This document shows positions 19,301-26,958 of a stretch of 64,000 nt of DNA, in pieces. The notes beneath the pieces are model-generated. The model worked only from the letters and a program-made list of their open reading frames with translations, ran no database searches and had not been told where the DNA came from. How positions within the stretch are numbered: the first letter of the stretch is position 1; every line of letters starts with the position of its first letter. The DNA lies in NCBI GenBank assembly GCA_021825925.1, contig JAKAFP010000003.1:1-64000 (forward strand), in the 5' to 3' direction. Both the position numbers and the translations under genes were made by a program. This DNA comes from Chloroflexota bacterium. GTDB taxonomy: Bacteria; Chloroflexota; Anaerolineae; Anaerolineales; Anaerolineaceae.

Positions 19301-20209
19301 CGTATGCGCACCCTGACCACCAAGAACGGCAACCCGATGGCTTTTGCCACCATCGAGGACCTACAGGGACCGATCGAATTGGTGATCTTCCCCAAGGTAT
19401 GGGATAAATTCGGTCCGCTGGTGCAAATGGAAACCGTGATCATCGCCGACGGCAAAGTGGATTCCGCATCAGGTGATCCCAAGATTTTGGTGGATACGAT
19501 CCGTGCCATCCGTCTTGAAGACGTGACGGATGAGATGCGCGAAGCTGAAGAACTCGCATTAAACACGGTAGCCGAACCCACCATGCTTGAACCAGAACAA
19601 CCACCCATGGAAATGAGCGCAGATTCACAAATGCCGGAAGAACCTGAAATGCCCATGCTGCCGGATGACTGGCACCTGGCCCCTCCACCCGAAATGAACG
19701 AACCCTTCGAATTAAAGCCGCCACCAGTTGAATCCAAACCGGCTTACTCCCCTCCAGCAGCCGCTGTTGAAGTAGTTAAACCTCGGGTCGTGACACCACC
19801 GGTCGAACCCATCAAAGTCGCTGAAGTTAAACCTGTAATAATTGAAACTTCAAAAACTCCTGAAAAAGGGGATGCAGTATCCATTGTGGATGCCAAAGAA
19901 AAACCGCAGGCCATCGTGCCGCCGGAGTTTTCCAACCCATACCGCAACACTACAAAAACAAAAAAACAATTGATCACGGTTACCCTCAAGGCAAGCGGCG
20001 AAAAAGAGAGGGATGTCCGCCGCATGCGCCGGGTTCACGGATTGCTGAACTCCTTCCCGGGCGAGGACCGTTACTGTTTCTTGATCTTTGAACAAGGACG
20101 AAAACACCTGCTGGATTTCCCCAACGATACCACTGCAGCCAATACCGAATTATTAAATAAGCTGGTAGAATTGGTCGGCCCTGAAAACGTGCAGGTCGAA
20201 ATTGTCTAG
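16319..20209 (+). CDS. dnaE: DNA polymerase III alpha subunit
   Basis: Replicative polymerase, 1296 aa. PHP domain at the N-terminus (HLHVHTEYSLLDG, ITDHG), polymerase core with catalytic aspartates in PDIDLD (397-402), a helix-hairpin-helix region, and an OB-fold (about 984-1060, VTVAGLVTRMRTLTTKNGNP). Residues about 1080-1210 form a low-complexity Pro/Glu/Met-rich linker, followed by a compact C-terminal domain (about 1212-1296). The linker is longer than in common DnaE1 enzymes. No polC-type exonuclease insertion is seen. pfkA follows after 20 bases. Confidence 0.97.
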   Translation: MSSFAHLHVHTEYSLLDGFSNIKKLVAKVKEMNMDSVAITDHGTMFGVIEFYMAAKDAGVNPIIGLETYVSARRMFDRDSQKDKHSFHLLLLAENETGYKNLLQIASAAQLEGFYYYPRVDHEFLAAHAEGLIATTSCMSGEVPRTILHKGVDAGREMMDWYYNVFGADNFFVELQSHDIAELPALNKTLVDLGKRYNAKYVATNDVHYINRADARLQDIMLCIQTGSLVGDTNRMRMTGDSYYLRSPEEMAALFPERPDALSNTLLIADRCNVDLVKKGYHLPQFPVPEGFTAETYLRKLCEEGLVIQYGNRANEPEIRDRLNYELGIIHQMGFDAYFLIVWDLCRFSRENNVWYNTRGSGAGSIVAYSLQISLIEPLGHKLLFERFLNPNRISMPDIDLDIQDDKRALIMEYCARQYGADKVAQIITFGTLGARAALRDVGRVMDIPLSEVDRVSKAVPAVIPDKPVTVLNSLEASEQFRAIYNESDYMHDLIDTAARMEGVARNAGTHAAGVVITDIPMVEYIPLHRPTSGSEESPIKTVTQFEMKIVDKLGLLKVDFLGLSTLTIMQRACDLIKDRHGVILNLHNIPLDDAETFEVLGRGHTAGVFQLEGNGMTRYITQMKPENLSNIIAMVALFRPGPMEFIPSYIKRLHHEEEVTYRHPKMEEFFSETFGIPIYQEQLMLAVMGMAGYTAADADDFRKAISKKLAAEIEKHKAKFVKGAAEKGVEEATAVAIFTEWENFARYGFNKSHAADYGVVAVETAYLKTHYTVEYMTALLSVSKSDASKVAFYSADCRSMGIEVLPPDVCSSGWDFTIEDIPGEKSAIRFGLGAVKNVGKDPVDLILNARAEGKFKDLNDFIRRVDLHRVGKRSLECLIRVGALDCFGPRKALLSVMDSMISISNSHFKAAESGQLSIFGEASGIADDIHLPEGMMLDRREQLEWEKELIGLYVSDHPITPYLPYIRQNASHSSIELAEVAHQTKVTVAGLVTRMRTLTTKNGNPMAFATIEDLQGPIELVIFPKVWDKFGPLVQMETVIIADGKVDSASGDPKILVDTIRAIRLEDVTDEMREAEELALNTVAEPTMLEPEQPPMEMSADSQMPEEPEMPMLPDDWHLAPPPEMNEPFELKPPPVESKPAYSPPAAAVEVVKPRVVTPPVEPIKVAEVKPVIIETSKTPEKGDAVSIVDAKEKPQAIVPPEFSNPYRNTTKTKKQLITVTLKASGEKERDVRRMRRVHGLLNSFPGEDRYCFLIFEQGRKHLLDFPNDTTAANTELLNKLVELVGPENVQVEIV

Positions 20210-20229
20210 TCATTATTAGGAAAGTACAA

Positions 20230-21210
20230 ATGGAAGAAACAACAATTAAAACAATTGGTGTAATGACCTCCGGTGGCGATGCTCCCGGAATGAACCCGTT
20301 TATTCGGGCAGTGGTGCGGACTTGTGCAGCGAATGGCATCAAGACGTTGGGTATTGAAGGTGGATTTGAGGGACTGATTCACGGTAAGTTTCATGAAATG
20401 GGTGTGCGGGATGTAAGCGGCATTTTACAGCGCGGTGGTACCATTTTGCAAACCGCCCGCAGCCTTGAATTCCGCGAACCAAGCGGTCAGCGCGAAGCCA
20501 TCCGACAGATCAACAACGCCGGCATGGACGCCCTGATCGTGGCGGGCGGCGATGGCTCCCTGAATGGCGCCCAAAAACTGGTCGCCAAGGGCATCCCCGT
20601 GGTGGGTGTGCCTGCTAGTATTGACAATGATATTTATGGCACCGATATGTGCATCGGTGTGGATACGGCACTGAACACCATCGTGGACGCCATTGATAAG
20701 ATCCGTGATACGGCCTCTTCTCACAACCGTGCTTTCTTGATCGAAACCATGGGGCGCGCTTCAGGTTATCTGGCCGTGCAGGCAGGCATCGTGTGCGGCG
20801 CTGAACTGGTGCTCATCCCTGAGTACAAGACCCCGCCGGAAGAGGTGGCTACAGCCATTGAAGACGCCTACCGCCGCGGAAAATCCCATGCCATTATCGT
20901 GGTGGCTGAAGGCTATGAACCGCATGCCCTCGAACTGGCCGCCAAAATTGAAGCCATGGATATCGGCTTCTCCACCCGCGTCACCATCCTGGGACACATC
21001 CAGCGCGGCGGCAAACCCTCCGCGTTCGACCGGCTGCTGGCCACCCGCTTTGGGGTGACGGCAGTTGAATTCCTGCTGGCTGGCAAAACCAACGTCATGA
21101 CAGGTCTGCAGGGCACAGAGATGGTGGCCGTTCCCATTGACGAAGTCATCTCCAACACCAAGACGTTATCGCAGAAATTCATCGAAATGACCAGGATCCT
21201 GGCTAAATAA
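20230..21210 (+). CDS. pfkA: 6-phosphofructokinase
   Basis: Phosphorylates fructose 6-phosphate to the 1,6-bisphosphate. 326 aa. TSGGDAPGMN (13-22), GGDGS (106-110), PASIDND with catalytic Asp132, and ETMGR (172-176). Gly in GGDGS is the state usual for ATP-dependent enzymes; PPi-dependent ones normally have Asp there. The ATP preference is inferred from that residue. It is probably co-transcribed with dnaE and is followed by a good terminator. Confidence 0.95.
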   Translation: MEETTIKTIGVMTSGGDAPGMNPFIRAVVRTCAANGIKTLGIEGGFEGLIHGKFHEMGVRDVSGILQRGGTILQTARSLEFREPSGQREAIRQINNAGMDALIVAGGDGSLNGAQKLVAKGIPVVGVPASIDNDIYGTDMCIGVDTALNTIVDAIDKIRDTASSHNRAFLIETMGRASGYLAVQAGIVCGAELVLIPEYKTPPEEVATAIEDAYRRGKSHAIIVVAEGYEPHALELAAKIEAMDIGFSTRVTILGHIQRGGKPSAFDRLLATRFGVTAVEFLLAGKTNVMTGLQGTEMVAVPIDEVISNTKTLSQKFIEMTRILAK

Positions 21211-21232
21211 ACACTGTTTATTTTTACAAATC

Positions 21233-21264
21233 AAGACACAGCTCACAAGGCTGTGTCTTTTTGT
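21233..21264 (+). terminator. Rho-independent terminator after pfkA
   Basis: AAGACACAGC (21233-21242), a 7-base loop and GCTGTGTCTT (21250-21259) followed by a T run. Perfect 10-bp stem. Confidence 0.9.
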
Positions 21265-21654
21265 TTTCATTTATTAATATATTGAATAGATAATAATTGG
21301 ATATATATTATAGTTTTTAGTATATATTAACAAGTTCAAAATGAATATAAAATTGAATTCTTATCAACATCGATCATAATAAATAAACTCTCTTTTAGAC
21401 GCTCCCTAATTTGCCAATAACTTTTATTTTGACCAAAAATTGAATATTATTTGATCAAACCGCTCTATTTTCTGATAGTTGATTAGCGATTTGTAATTGA
21501 TGATAGTTTATTTGATCATTAGTAATTAATTTTACATCGTTTATTTTTATTGGAAATATTCATCCTTGCTTTCCCAATTCGCTGGATTAAATTCTATGTA
21601 ATTTGAGATGACCGCAAATTATTCATCAGATTTTATAATATGCTCTAGACCACA
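21265..21654 (+). other. AT-rich intergenic region, no gene seen
   Basis: About 390 bases of very AT-rich sequence with many short A/T runs and repeated TTATTT/TGATCA-like words. No open frame with a start and a Shine-Dalgarno. It may be degraded sequence left by mobile-element activity next to the transposase. Confidence 0.6.
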
Positions 21655-21687
21655 TGTAGGGTGCATCCCGCTTTTTGGGATGCACCT
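21655..21687 (+). repeat. REP-like palindrome upstream of the REP-associated transposase
   Basis: GGTGCATCCC (21660-21669), a 7-base loop and GGGATGCACC (21677-21686), a perfect 10-bp stem, preceded by TGTAGG. It lies 30 bases before the transposase start. Confidence 0.9.
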
Positions 21688-21716
21688 TTTTAGATAATTG
21701 GATATAAAATTGATCC

Positions 21717-22265
21717 ATGCCGAATTACCACCGTTTCAGGGTCGAAGGTGGAACCTATTTCTTAACGGTTATTACATATCATCGGCGCCCTTTTTTGGTG
21801 ACCTCCTCCGCGCAAAAAATACTTCATGACGCCTGGGAAACCGCCCAGATGCGTTTTCCATTTGAGACTGTGGCTGTACGTTTGCTGCCGGATCATTTGC
21901 ATTGCATATGGAAATTACCCGCTAATGATTCCAATTATTCCATTCGCTGGCGGATGATTAAAAAACTTTTTACCGTGCGTTATTTGAAAGAGGTTGGGTT
22001 GGAAGAGCCGCGAAATGAGTCGAGGGTGAAGAGACATGAAGCCGCCATTTGGCAGCGACGTTATTGGGAGCATACCATCCTCGATGAGGACGATTTTGAG
22101 GCTCATTTGGATTACATTCATTTCAACCCGATCAAGCATGGCCTGGTTGAACAAGTTGCGGATTGGAAATGGTCAAGTTTTCACAAATATGTGCACGAAG
22201 GAATTTATGACATCAATTGGGTTGGCGGAGATGAAGGGCGGCTCAAGGGTTTTCCGTTTGATTGA
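21717..22265 (+). CDS. REP-associated tyrosine transposase (RAYT, Y1/IS200-like)
   Basis: 182 aa Y1-type single-strand DNA transposase relative. HUH-type motif H60-L-H62 within LPDHLHCIW; catalytic Tyr133 in YIHFNPIKHGLV. RAYTs recognise REP palindromes, and here matching hairpins lie 30 bases upstream and 13 bases downstream, in inverted flank orientation, with a third copy at 15.5 kb. Length is typical and the frame is intact, so it may be active. Such genes are usually single-copy and domesticated rather than multi-copy insertion sequences. Confidence 0.92.
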   Translation: MPNYHRFRVEGGTYFLTVITYHRRPFLVTSSAQKILHDAWETAQMRFPFETVAVRLLPDHLHCIWKLPANDSNYSIRWRMIKKLFTVRYLKEVGLEEPRNESRVKRHEAAIWQRRYWEHTILDEDDFEAHLDYIHFNPIKHGLVEQVADWKWSSFHKYVHEGIYDINWVGGDEGRLKGFPFD

Positions 22266-22278
22266 TATGTTTTTAAAT

Positions 22279-22310
22279 GGTGCATCCCACCAAGCGGGAT
22301 GCACCCTACA
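22279..22310 (+). repeat. REP-like palindrome downstream of the transposase
   Basis: GGTGCATCCC (22279-22288), a 7-base loop and GGGATGCACC (22296-22305), followed by CTACA. The conserved outer flank is on the right here and on the left in the upstream copy, so the two copies face each other as inverted repeats. Confidence 0.9.
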
Positions 22311-22320
22311 AACTCAATTC

Positions 22321-23073
22321 TCAACTCTCTGTTTTTTTTCCCACCGTTGCCAGATAGATCACGAACAGCTCTTCGCCATCCAGCCCGAGTGCGGAGTTTA
22401 GTTTGACGTCATCAAACGCCGCGATGGGGCAGATGCCGCTGCCGATCTGTTCGGCGCCCAGCGACAGGTTTTGACAGACATGCCCGGCATCCAGATGCAG
22501 ATAGCGGTAACCGCGCTCCACATAGCGCCAGAACATGCGCTCCGCCACGGCCACCCAGATGAAGGCAGCCGCGCAGTTCTCGAGCTGTGGCTGATTCAGG
22601 CAGGCGTCTTTTAATTGTGTGGCAATATCAGACGCCGCATTCAGGTTAACCAATCCCTGCTCAATGGCCATATAGCGATAGAGGCCTGGTTCCAGACCCT
22701 CCACGCGATTCACGAGCAGGTAGGTTTCAAAGGCATGCCGCGCCCCGGCGGAAGGCACTGTGCGAGCCGTGGAAGGTCGTGATGAAAGGTGTTTCACCCC
22801 CTGCGACACCCATAACAGATATGCCGTTTCTTCGAGGGTCAAAGCTTCGTCCCCATATTTACGGATCGTTTTCCGGGATTCCACAGCAGCTCGCAGATCC
22901 ATGGCAGGCATTGACAAGGCTTCCTGCGCCGGCAACGGGATCAGGTCCGCCCCATCCGGCATGGGCAGTTCCAACGGCGGCTGGGGGATCTTACCCCCGT
23001 CTTGTGGAGAAAGACTGAGATTTTCATAACGCGTGTTCACCATGAAATCCTGACCGGAATTTTTTTGGATCAT
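22321..23073 (-). CDS. SagB-type nitroreductase-family dehydrogenase
   Basis: FMN-dependent oxidoreductase of the SagB/ThcOx type, 250 aa. SRKTIRKYGDEALTLEETAYLLW (shown here only by its ends SRKTIRKY and LTLEETAYLL) is the typical N-terminal FMN region. RTVPSAGARH, GLYRY, and LDAGHVCQNLSLGAEQIG then a GLDGEE end are the family's later conserved blocks. In toxin clusters SagB oxidises azolines to azoles, but no YcaO or precursor gene is here, so it is probably a stand-alone oxidoreductase. AAGGAGC precedes the start. It lies 10 bases after the GNAT gene. Confidence 0.88.
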   Translation of the reverse strand: MIQKNSGQDFMVNTRYENLSLSPQDGGKIPQPPLELPMPDGADLIPLPAQEALSMPAMDLRAAVESRKTIRKYGDEALTLEETAYLLWVSQGVKHLSSRPSTARTVPSAGARHAFETYLLVNRVEGLEPGLYRYMAIEQGLVNLNAASDIATQLKDACLNQPQLENCAAAFIWVAVAERMFWRYVERGYRYLHLDAGHVCQNLSLGAEQIGSGICPIAAFDDVKLNSALGLDGEELFVIYLATVGKKTES

Positions 23074-23083
23074 TGTGTGCTCC

Positions 23084-23701
23084 TTAAAGCTGCTTGATCA
23101 TTTTATAGAAACCGGGTGTTTTAAATCTACCAGCTTTTTCATTAAAATAAACAGTGTTTATTATTTCAAAACCCGCCTTGCGATACAACGAAATGGCGTT
23201 ATCGTTACCTATCTCCACTTCAAGCACCAGCTTGCGAAGACCCAAAGAAAGAGCGTCATCTTCGGCTTTGACCAGCAGCGCCTGTGCGATCCCCTGCCGT
23301 CTGAAACCCTCATTCACCGCCAGGTGGGCGATCAGGTATTCATCGTCTTCCGCTTCCTTGTTACCCGCCAGGGATTTATTCAGCCAGATCATTTTTATTG
23401 CAGGGATAAAACCGTAAATGGCAAAAATACGCTTGGCGCAACCCAGCTCCAGGCGGGCCAGGTCCGAACCCCTAAACGCCAGCAGCAACCCGGCTGCGAC
23501 GTCGTATTTCTCTGCGATGGTGCTGCACTGAAAACTGAAGCGATTGCCTGTATCTGAGAACCACTGCCGTAGGGCATAAAATTGGAGATCGGGCTTACCA
23601 AGACCCAACACCTCCACGCCAAACTCACCATTGGTTTCGGCTAAAAGCGCAGCAGCAACAATCGCATCCTCACGGGTCGCCGGACGAAGGATTATGGTCA
23701 T
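23084..23701 (-). CDS. GNAT family N-acetyltransferase
   Basis: 205 aa. The acetyl-CoA binding region reads HLAVNEGFRRQGIAQALL (about 127-144), followed by LVLEVEIGNDNAISLYRKAGF, both typical of GNAT enzymes (the latter given in two overlapping parts: LVLEVEIGN and NAISLYRKAGF). Similar to RimI-like proteins; the substrate is unknown. The start overlaps the stop of murJ by four bases, so the order is murJ-GNAT-SagB. Confidence 0.9.
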   Translation of the reverse strand: MTIILRPATREDAIVAAALLAETNGEFGVEVLGLGKPDLQFYALRQWFSDTGNRFSFQCSTIAEKYDVAAGLLLAFRGSDLARLELGCAKRIFAIYGFIPAIKMIWLNKSLAGNKEAEDDEYLIAHLAVNEGFRRQGIAQALLVKAEDDALSLGLRKLVLEVEIGNDNAISLYRKAGFEIINTVYFNEKAGRFKTPGFYKMIKQL

Positions 23702-25311
23702 GCCTCCCCCCTCTTACTGCCTCCAAACTTCGATCGTAATTTGTCCCCGATTTGAGCCACCATTTTTAATTCTGGCACACGCAGGATGATCAATGCAATA
23801 CTGTAGATCAAAACGCCGATGGCTATTCCGCCAAAACCAACCACCCATTTGGAAAAACCCGGTGTAAGCGTGAGCCATCCCCACACAGCCAAAGACATCA
23901 CCCCACCAGCGACCAAGGCTTTTACCAACCCATTTACCAAATGCGGTCCTTCAAGACCTGAAAGCTTTCGCCTCATAAAAAATAGCAAAATTCCCATTTC
24001 AAGGAAACTTGCCGTCGTCATGGAGAGCGCCAGTCCGCCATGCGGCATCCATCCCCAGCGCGGAAACAAATCTAAAAACAAGAAACTCAGTCCGATGTTG
24101 ATGGCCATGGTGACCACTCCAACAAAGACAGGTGTCTTGGTATCGTGAAGCGCATAGAATGCCCGGGAGACGATCTCAACCACCGAGAACCCCACCAGCC
24201 CGATGCCATAAAACAACAAAGCCCAGGACACCAGCTGTGTTGAAGTGGCGTCAAACTTGCCATACTGAAAAACGATCGAAACAATGGGAACCCGTAACAG
24301 TACAATACCCAAAGAAGCAGGGACGGTTAAGAATAACAGGCTGCGCAGAAGTGATGTGAGTGAAGAGCGCATTTCGTCAATTTTTCCGTTGGCCACCTGG
24401 GCAGAAAAGGTTGGAAACGCCGCTATGGCGATGGATTGAGCGATCACAATTTCGAGGATCATCATCAAGGTAAACGCATTGTTAATGGCTGAGAGCGGAC
24501 CATCCCCCAGGTGAGAGGATAAATTGTAGTTAACCATGAAGTTTAACTGGACGAATGCAACCCCCAACAGTCTGGGCCCCATCAGTCTGGCAACGGTTCC
24601 CACTTCCGGCATATTCAACCCCAGGGTCAACGAGAACTTACGCTCAGGCAGTTTCAACAGCGCAGGCAGCTGCACCAGGCAGTGCATCAAAGCGCCGATA
24701 ACGGCACCCACCGCCAGACCATAAGCCCCCATGGAAGGCGCCAAAAACAGCACACCGATGATCTTTCCGACCGAATACATGGCAGGGGCCAAAGCGGGCC
24801 ACAGGAATTTCTGATGGGAATTCAGGATTCCCATGGATAATCCGCTGATGCCAAAAATGACAGGAGCGATAAGTTGGATGCGTAACAAATTGACGGTCAA
24901 TTGGAATTTTGCCGGGTCTGTGAATCCGGGGACCAGAATGTTGCGGACGATCCAGGGTGCGAAGATGGCGGAAATCACCCCCACCACCAACAAGATCAGC
25001 GTCACCAGGTTGATCACAGCGGATGCCAGCTTCCAGCCTTTCGAGCGATCTCCTTTTGACAACAACCCCGTAAAGGTGGGAATAAACGCTGAAGCTAATG
25101 CACCGCCGGCAACCAGCTGATAAAGAATATCAGGGAACTTATTGGCAGTAAAAAACGCATCCATTTCCATGCCTGTGCCAAACTGACGGGCACTAAGAAT
25201 GGTGTAGGCAAAGCCAATAATCTGGCCGATGACAAAGGCAAACATGATCGTACCGGATGCCCTGGCAATTTGCTTGTTGTCGGTTGAAACTGCTTCGGTT
25301 GTGGAATCCAT
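23698..25311 (-). CDS. murJ: Lipid II flippase MurJ
   Basis: MviN/MurJ flippase moving lipid-linked peptidoglycan precursor across the membrane. 537 aa from the ATG at 25311. Multi-spanning MOP-superfamily protein. ARQFGTGMEMDAFFTANKFP and GALASAFIPTF are the MurJ N-terminal signatures. The frame extends 11 codons further up, but the ATG at 25311 gives the normal N-terminus. A TATAAT lies 7 bases before it and there is no Shine-Dalgarno, so the transcript may be leaderless. Confidence 0.93.
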   Translation of the reverse strand: MDSTTEAVSTDNKQIARASGTIMFAFVIGQIIGFAYTILSARQFGTGMEMDAFFTANKFPDILYQLVAGGALASAFIPTFTGLLSKGDRSKGWKLASAVINLVTLILLVVGVISAIFAPWIVRNILVPGFTDPAKFQLTVNLLRIQLIAPVIFGISGLSMGILNSHQKFLWPALAPAMYSVGKIIGVLFLAPSMGAYGLAVGAVIGALMHCLVQLPALLKLPERKFSLTLGLNMPEVGTVARLMGPRLLGVAFVQLNFMVNYNLSSHLGDGPLSAINNAFTLMMILEIVIAQSIAIAAFPTFSAQVANGKIDEMRSSLTSLLRSLLFLTVPASLGIVLLRVPIVSIVFQYGKFDATSTQLVSWALLFYGIGLVGFSVVEIVSRAFYALHDTKTPVFVGVVTMAINIGLSFLFLDLFPRWGWMPHGGLALSMTTASFLEMGILLFFMRRKLSGLEGPHLVNGLVKALVAGGVMSLAVWGWLTLTPGFSKWVVGFGGIAIGVLIYSIALIILRVPELKMVAQIGDKLRSKFGGSKRGEA

Positions 25312-25318
25312 AAATTGG

Positions 25319-25324
25319 ATTATA
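25319..25324 (-). promoter_or_regulatory. -10 element of murJ placed for a leaderless transcript
   Basis: TATAAT on the minus strand, 7 bases upstream of the murJ ATG. The -35 is poor. The gap is shared with the divergent gene at 25421, which has its own TATACT at 25379-25384. Confidence 0.45.
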
Positions 25325-25420
25325 ACCCGAGCGCGTAAAACCACACGAATTAGGGTTTGTTGATTCGTTTTAAGGCGTTATACTTAAATGGAACAGAAAA
25401 CGTCTTACGAAAGGACAATC

Positions 25421-26080
25421 ATGATGGATCCAGATAAAAACGCACAAGCGGAAGACAGCCCCGCTGAAAAAGTAGTGGAAAGCAAACCAGAGGTTGAAAT
25501 AGTTTCAACTCCCGCCCCAAAAAAAGGGTTGGTTGACCGGGCTTTGCCCTGGGTGATCGTGGCAATCGTGTTCTTCCTGGTTGGCGCTCTGCTGACCTGG
25601 TTCGTGGTCTACCAACCCAAAGCTCAGGAATTATCCGCCGCACAGGTTGAAATGACCGCTTCCGCAGCAACCGCCGCTGAGAATGCCGCCAATCTGCAAA
25701 GCACGCTTGACGTTGCCAATGCAGATCTGACGGTCGCCAAAGCGGATCTCGCCAACGCGCAAGCCACCATTGAAGCCCAAACCACACTGTTGGCCAAGAC
25801 TGAGCTCTTAAAGGTTATCTACAAATTCCAGTCTGATGTCAATGTGGCCCGCGCCTCATTATCCAAATTGGACCCGGCCTCCTCACGGCAGGCACTCAGT
25901 TTTGTGGCAGCCGATCTGACCGAACTCGAAAAAGCCGGCCTGGATCCCGATTCACTTTCTGGTTTTAAAACCAAAATTGAGGATGCCCAAGCCAATCTTG
26001 AGACTGCACCCGATAAATCACTGGCCGACCTTGAGACCATTTATTCGAACCTGCTGCTTCTGATCAATAACTTAAAATAG
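25421..26080 (+). CDS. Membrane-anchored coiled-coil protein of unknown function
   Basis: 219 aa. An acidic N-terminal tail of about 40 residues, one membrane span (WVIVAIVFFLVGALLTWFVV, about 46-65), then an Ala-rich helix (about 70-125) with heptad-like spacing, and a helical C-terminal part. Not recognised. The ATG at 25421 has AAAGGAC at the right distance; an earlier ATG at 25388 lies only three bases after a -10-like TATACT and is unlikely. A strong terminator follows. Confidence 0.7.
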   Translation: MMDPDKNAQAEDSPAEKVVESKPEVEIVSTPAPKKGLVDRALPWVIVAIVFFLVGALLTWFVVYQPKAQELSAAQVEMTASAATAAENAANLQSTLDVANADLTVAKADLANAQATIEAQTTLLAKTELLKVIYKFQSDVNVARASLSKLDPASSRQALSFVAADLTELEKAGLDPDSLSGFKTKIEDAQANLETAPDKSLADLETIYSNLLLLINNLK

Positions 26081-26100
26081 CTATTCCTTGCCCAAAATCA

Positions 26101-26135
26101 GTCCCCAGGGTTCATGATGAACCCTGGGGACTTTA
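26101..26135 (+). terminator. Bidirectional terminator between convergent genes
   Basis: GTCCCCAGGGTTC (26101-26113), 5-base loop, GAACCCTGGGGAC (26119-26131), then CTTTAGTT. A perfect 13-bp stem lying between two convergent genes, so it can serve both strands. Confidence 0.85.
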
Positions 26136-26172
26136 GTTAATCTACGCCTTTGATTGGATTTAATTTCATGGG

Positions 26173-26922
26173 TTACGTTTGTTTGCTGATCTGCAAGATC
26201 TTACTTAACACATCAGCATGACTGGCGGTCATACTCAGTGAAAAAGTTCCCACGATCATGTTTTGAAATTCCTTCGGCATTCCGTTTTTAAATTGAGCAA
26301 CGTTGTCTTCGCTACCGGCGATCATGATCTTTTTGATCTTATGCGCCCTGAAAAACTTTTCGGCAAACTCGCGCGCATGTCGCATATTGCGGCCGATCTT
26401 TTCCTGTTCGTTGCGGGCACCGTCAATTGATCCGCCGCGCAGCCCGTGTGAACTGGTTGAGCTGCCAGATTTGACGTGTTTGATCTCGTCGCCCACAATA
26501 CCTTCCTGCTCGACCATCTCTCCCATATTGTAATAAAACAAACGGGCTCCTTGTTGATCCACGAGCACCACGCCCAAGTGATTGACATCTTGGAGCAGAT
26601 CTTCAAGTGGTTCTATCTCAGGTTTTGAGGCAATTTTGATGAAATCTTTTACCGGGATGGATAAGGGGATGAACTCAAAAAAATTGGCCGGGGCGCATGA
26701 GAAAACAGCCACAGCGCGGCCAGACCAATCGTATTTATGTGCAAAGAATTCTTCTATCTTGTGGATCTCATTTTCGAGGGGTAATTCCTTGAGCATATTG
26801 CGCAACCGAAGTCGGTGGGTTTCTGCGTTGCCCATGGCGGGTTCGGTGTTCAGATAAACACTCACCACTGGAAAAACTGCAGAAAAATCACGGATGTTCC
26901 GCAAGCTTGTTTCCGTAAACAT
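26173..26922 (-). CDS. Bacterial eRF1-like (baeRF/Vms1-related) domain protein
   Basis: 249 aa. Features of the bacterial archaeo-eukaryotic release factor family: an N-terminal domain with VVSVYLNTEP, a central VVLVDQQGARLFYYNMGE strand-loop, an RHAREFAEKFF helix and a C-terminal IMIAGSEDNVAQFKNGMP. Members are thought to act in ribosome-associated quality control or as release-factor-like proteins; activity here is inferred. The ATG at 26922 has GAGGAGG in front; a TTG/ATG further up does not. It is the last gene behind dnaJ-like and htrA, both proteostasis genes, which fits. Confidence 0.75.
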   Translation of the reverse strand: MFTETSLRNIRDFSAVFPVVSVYLNTEPAMGNAETHRLRLRNMLKELPLENEIHKIEEFFAHKYDWSGRAVAVFSCAPANFFEFIPLSIPVKDFIKIASKPEIEPLEDLLQDVNHLGVVLVDQQGARLFYYNMGEMVEQEGIVGDEIKHVKSGSSTSSHGLRGGSIDGARNEQEKIGRNMRHAREFAEKFFRAHKIKKIMIAGSEDNVAQFKNGMPKEFQNMIVGTFSLSMTASHADVLSKILQISKQT

Positions 26923-26958
26923 GAAAACCTCCTCAATTGATAAAGAACTCAACTGCCC

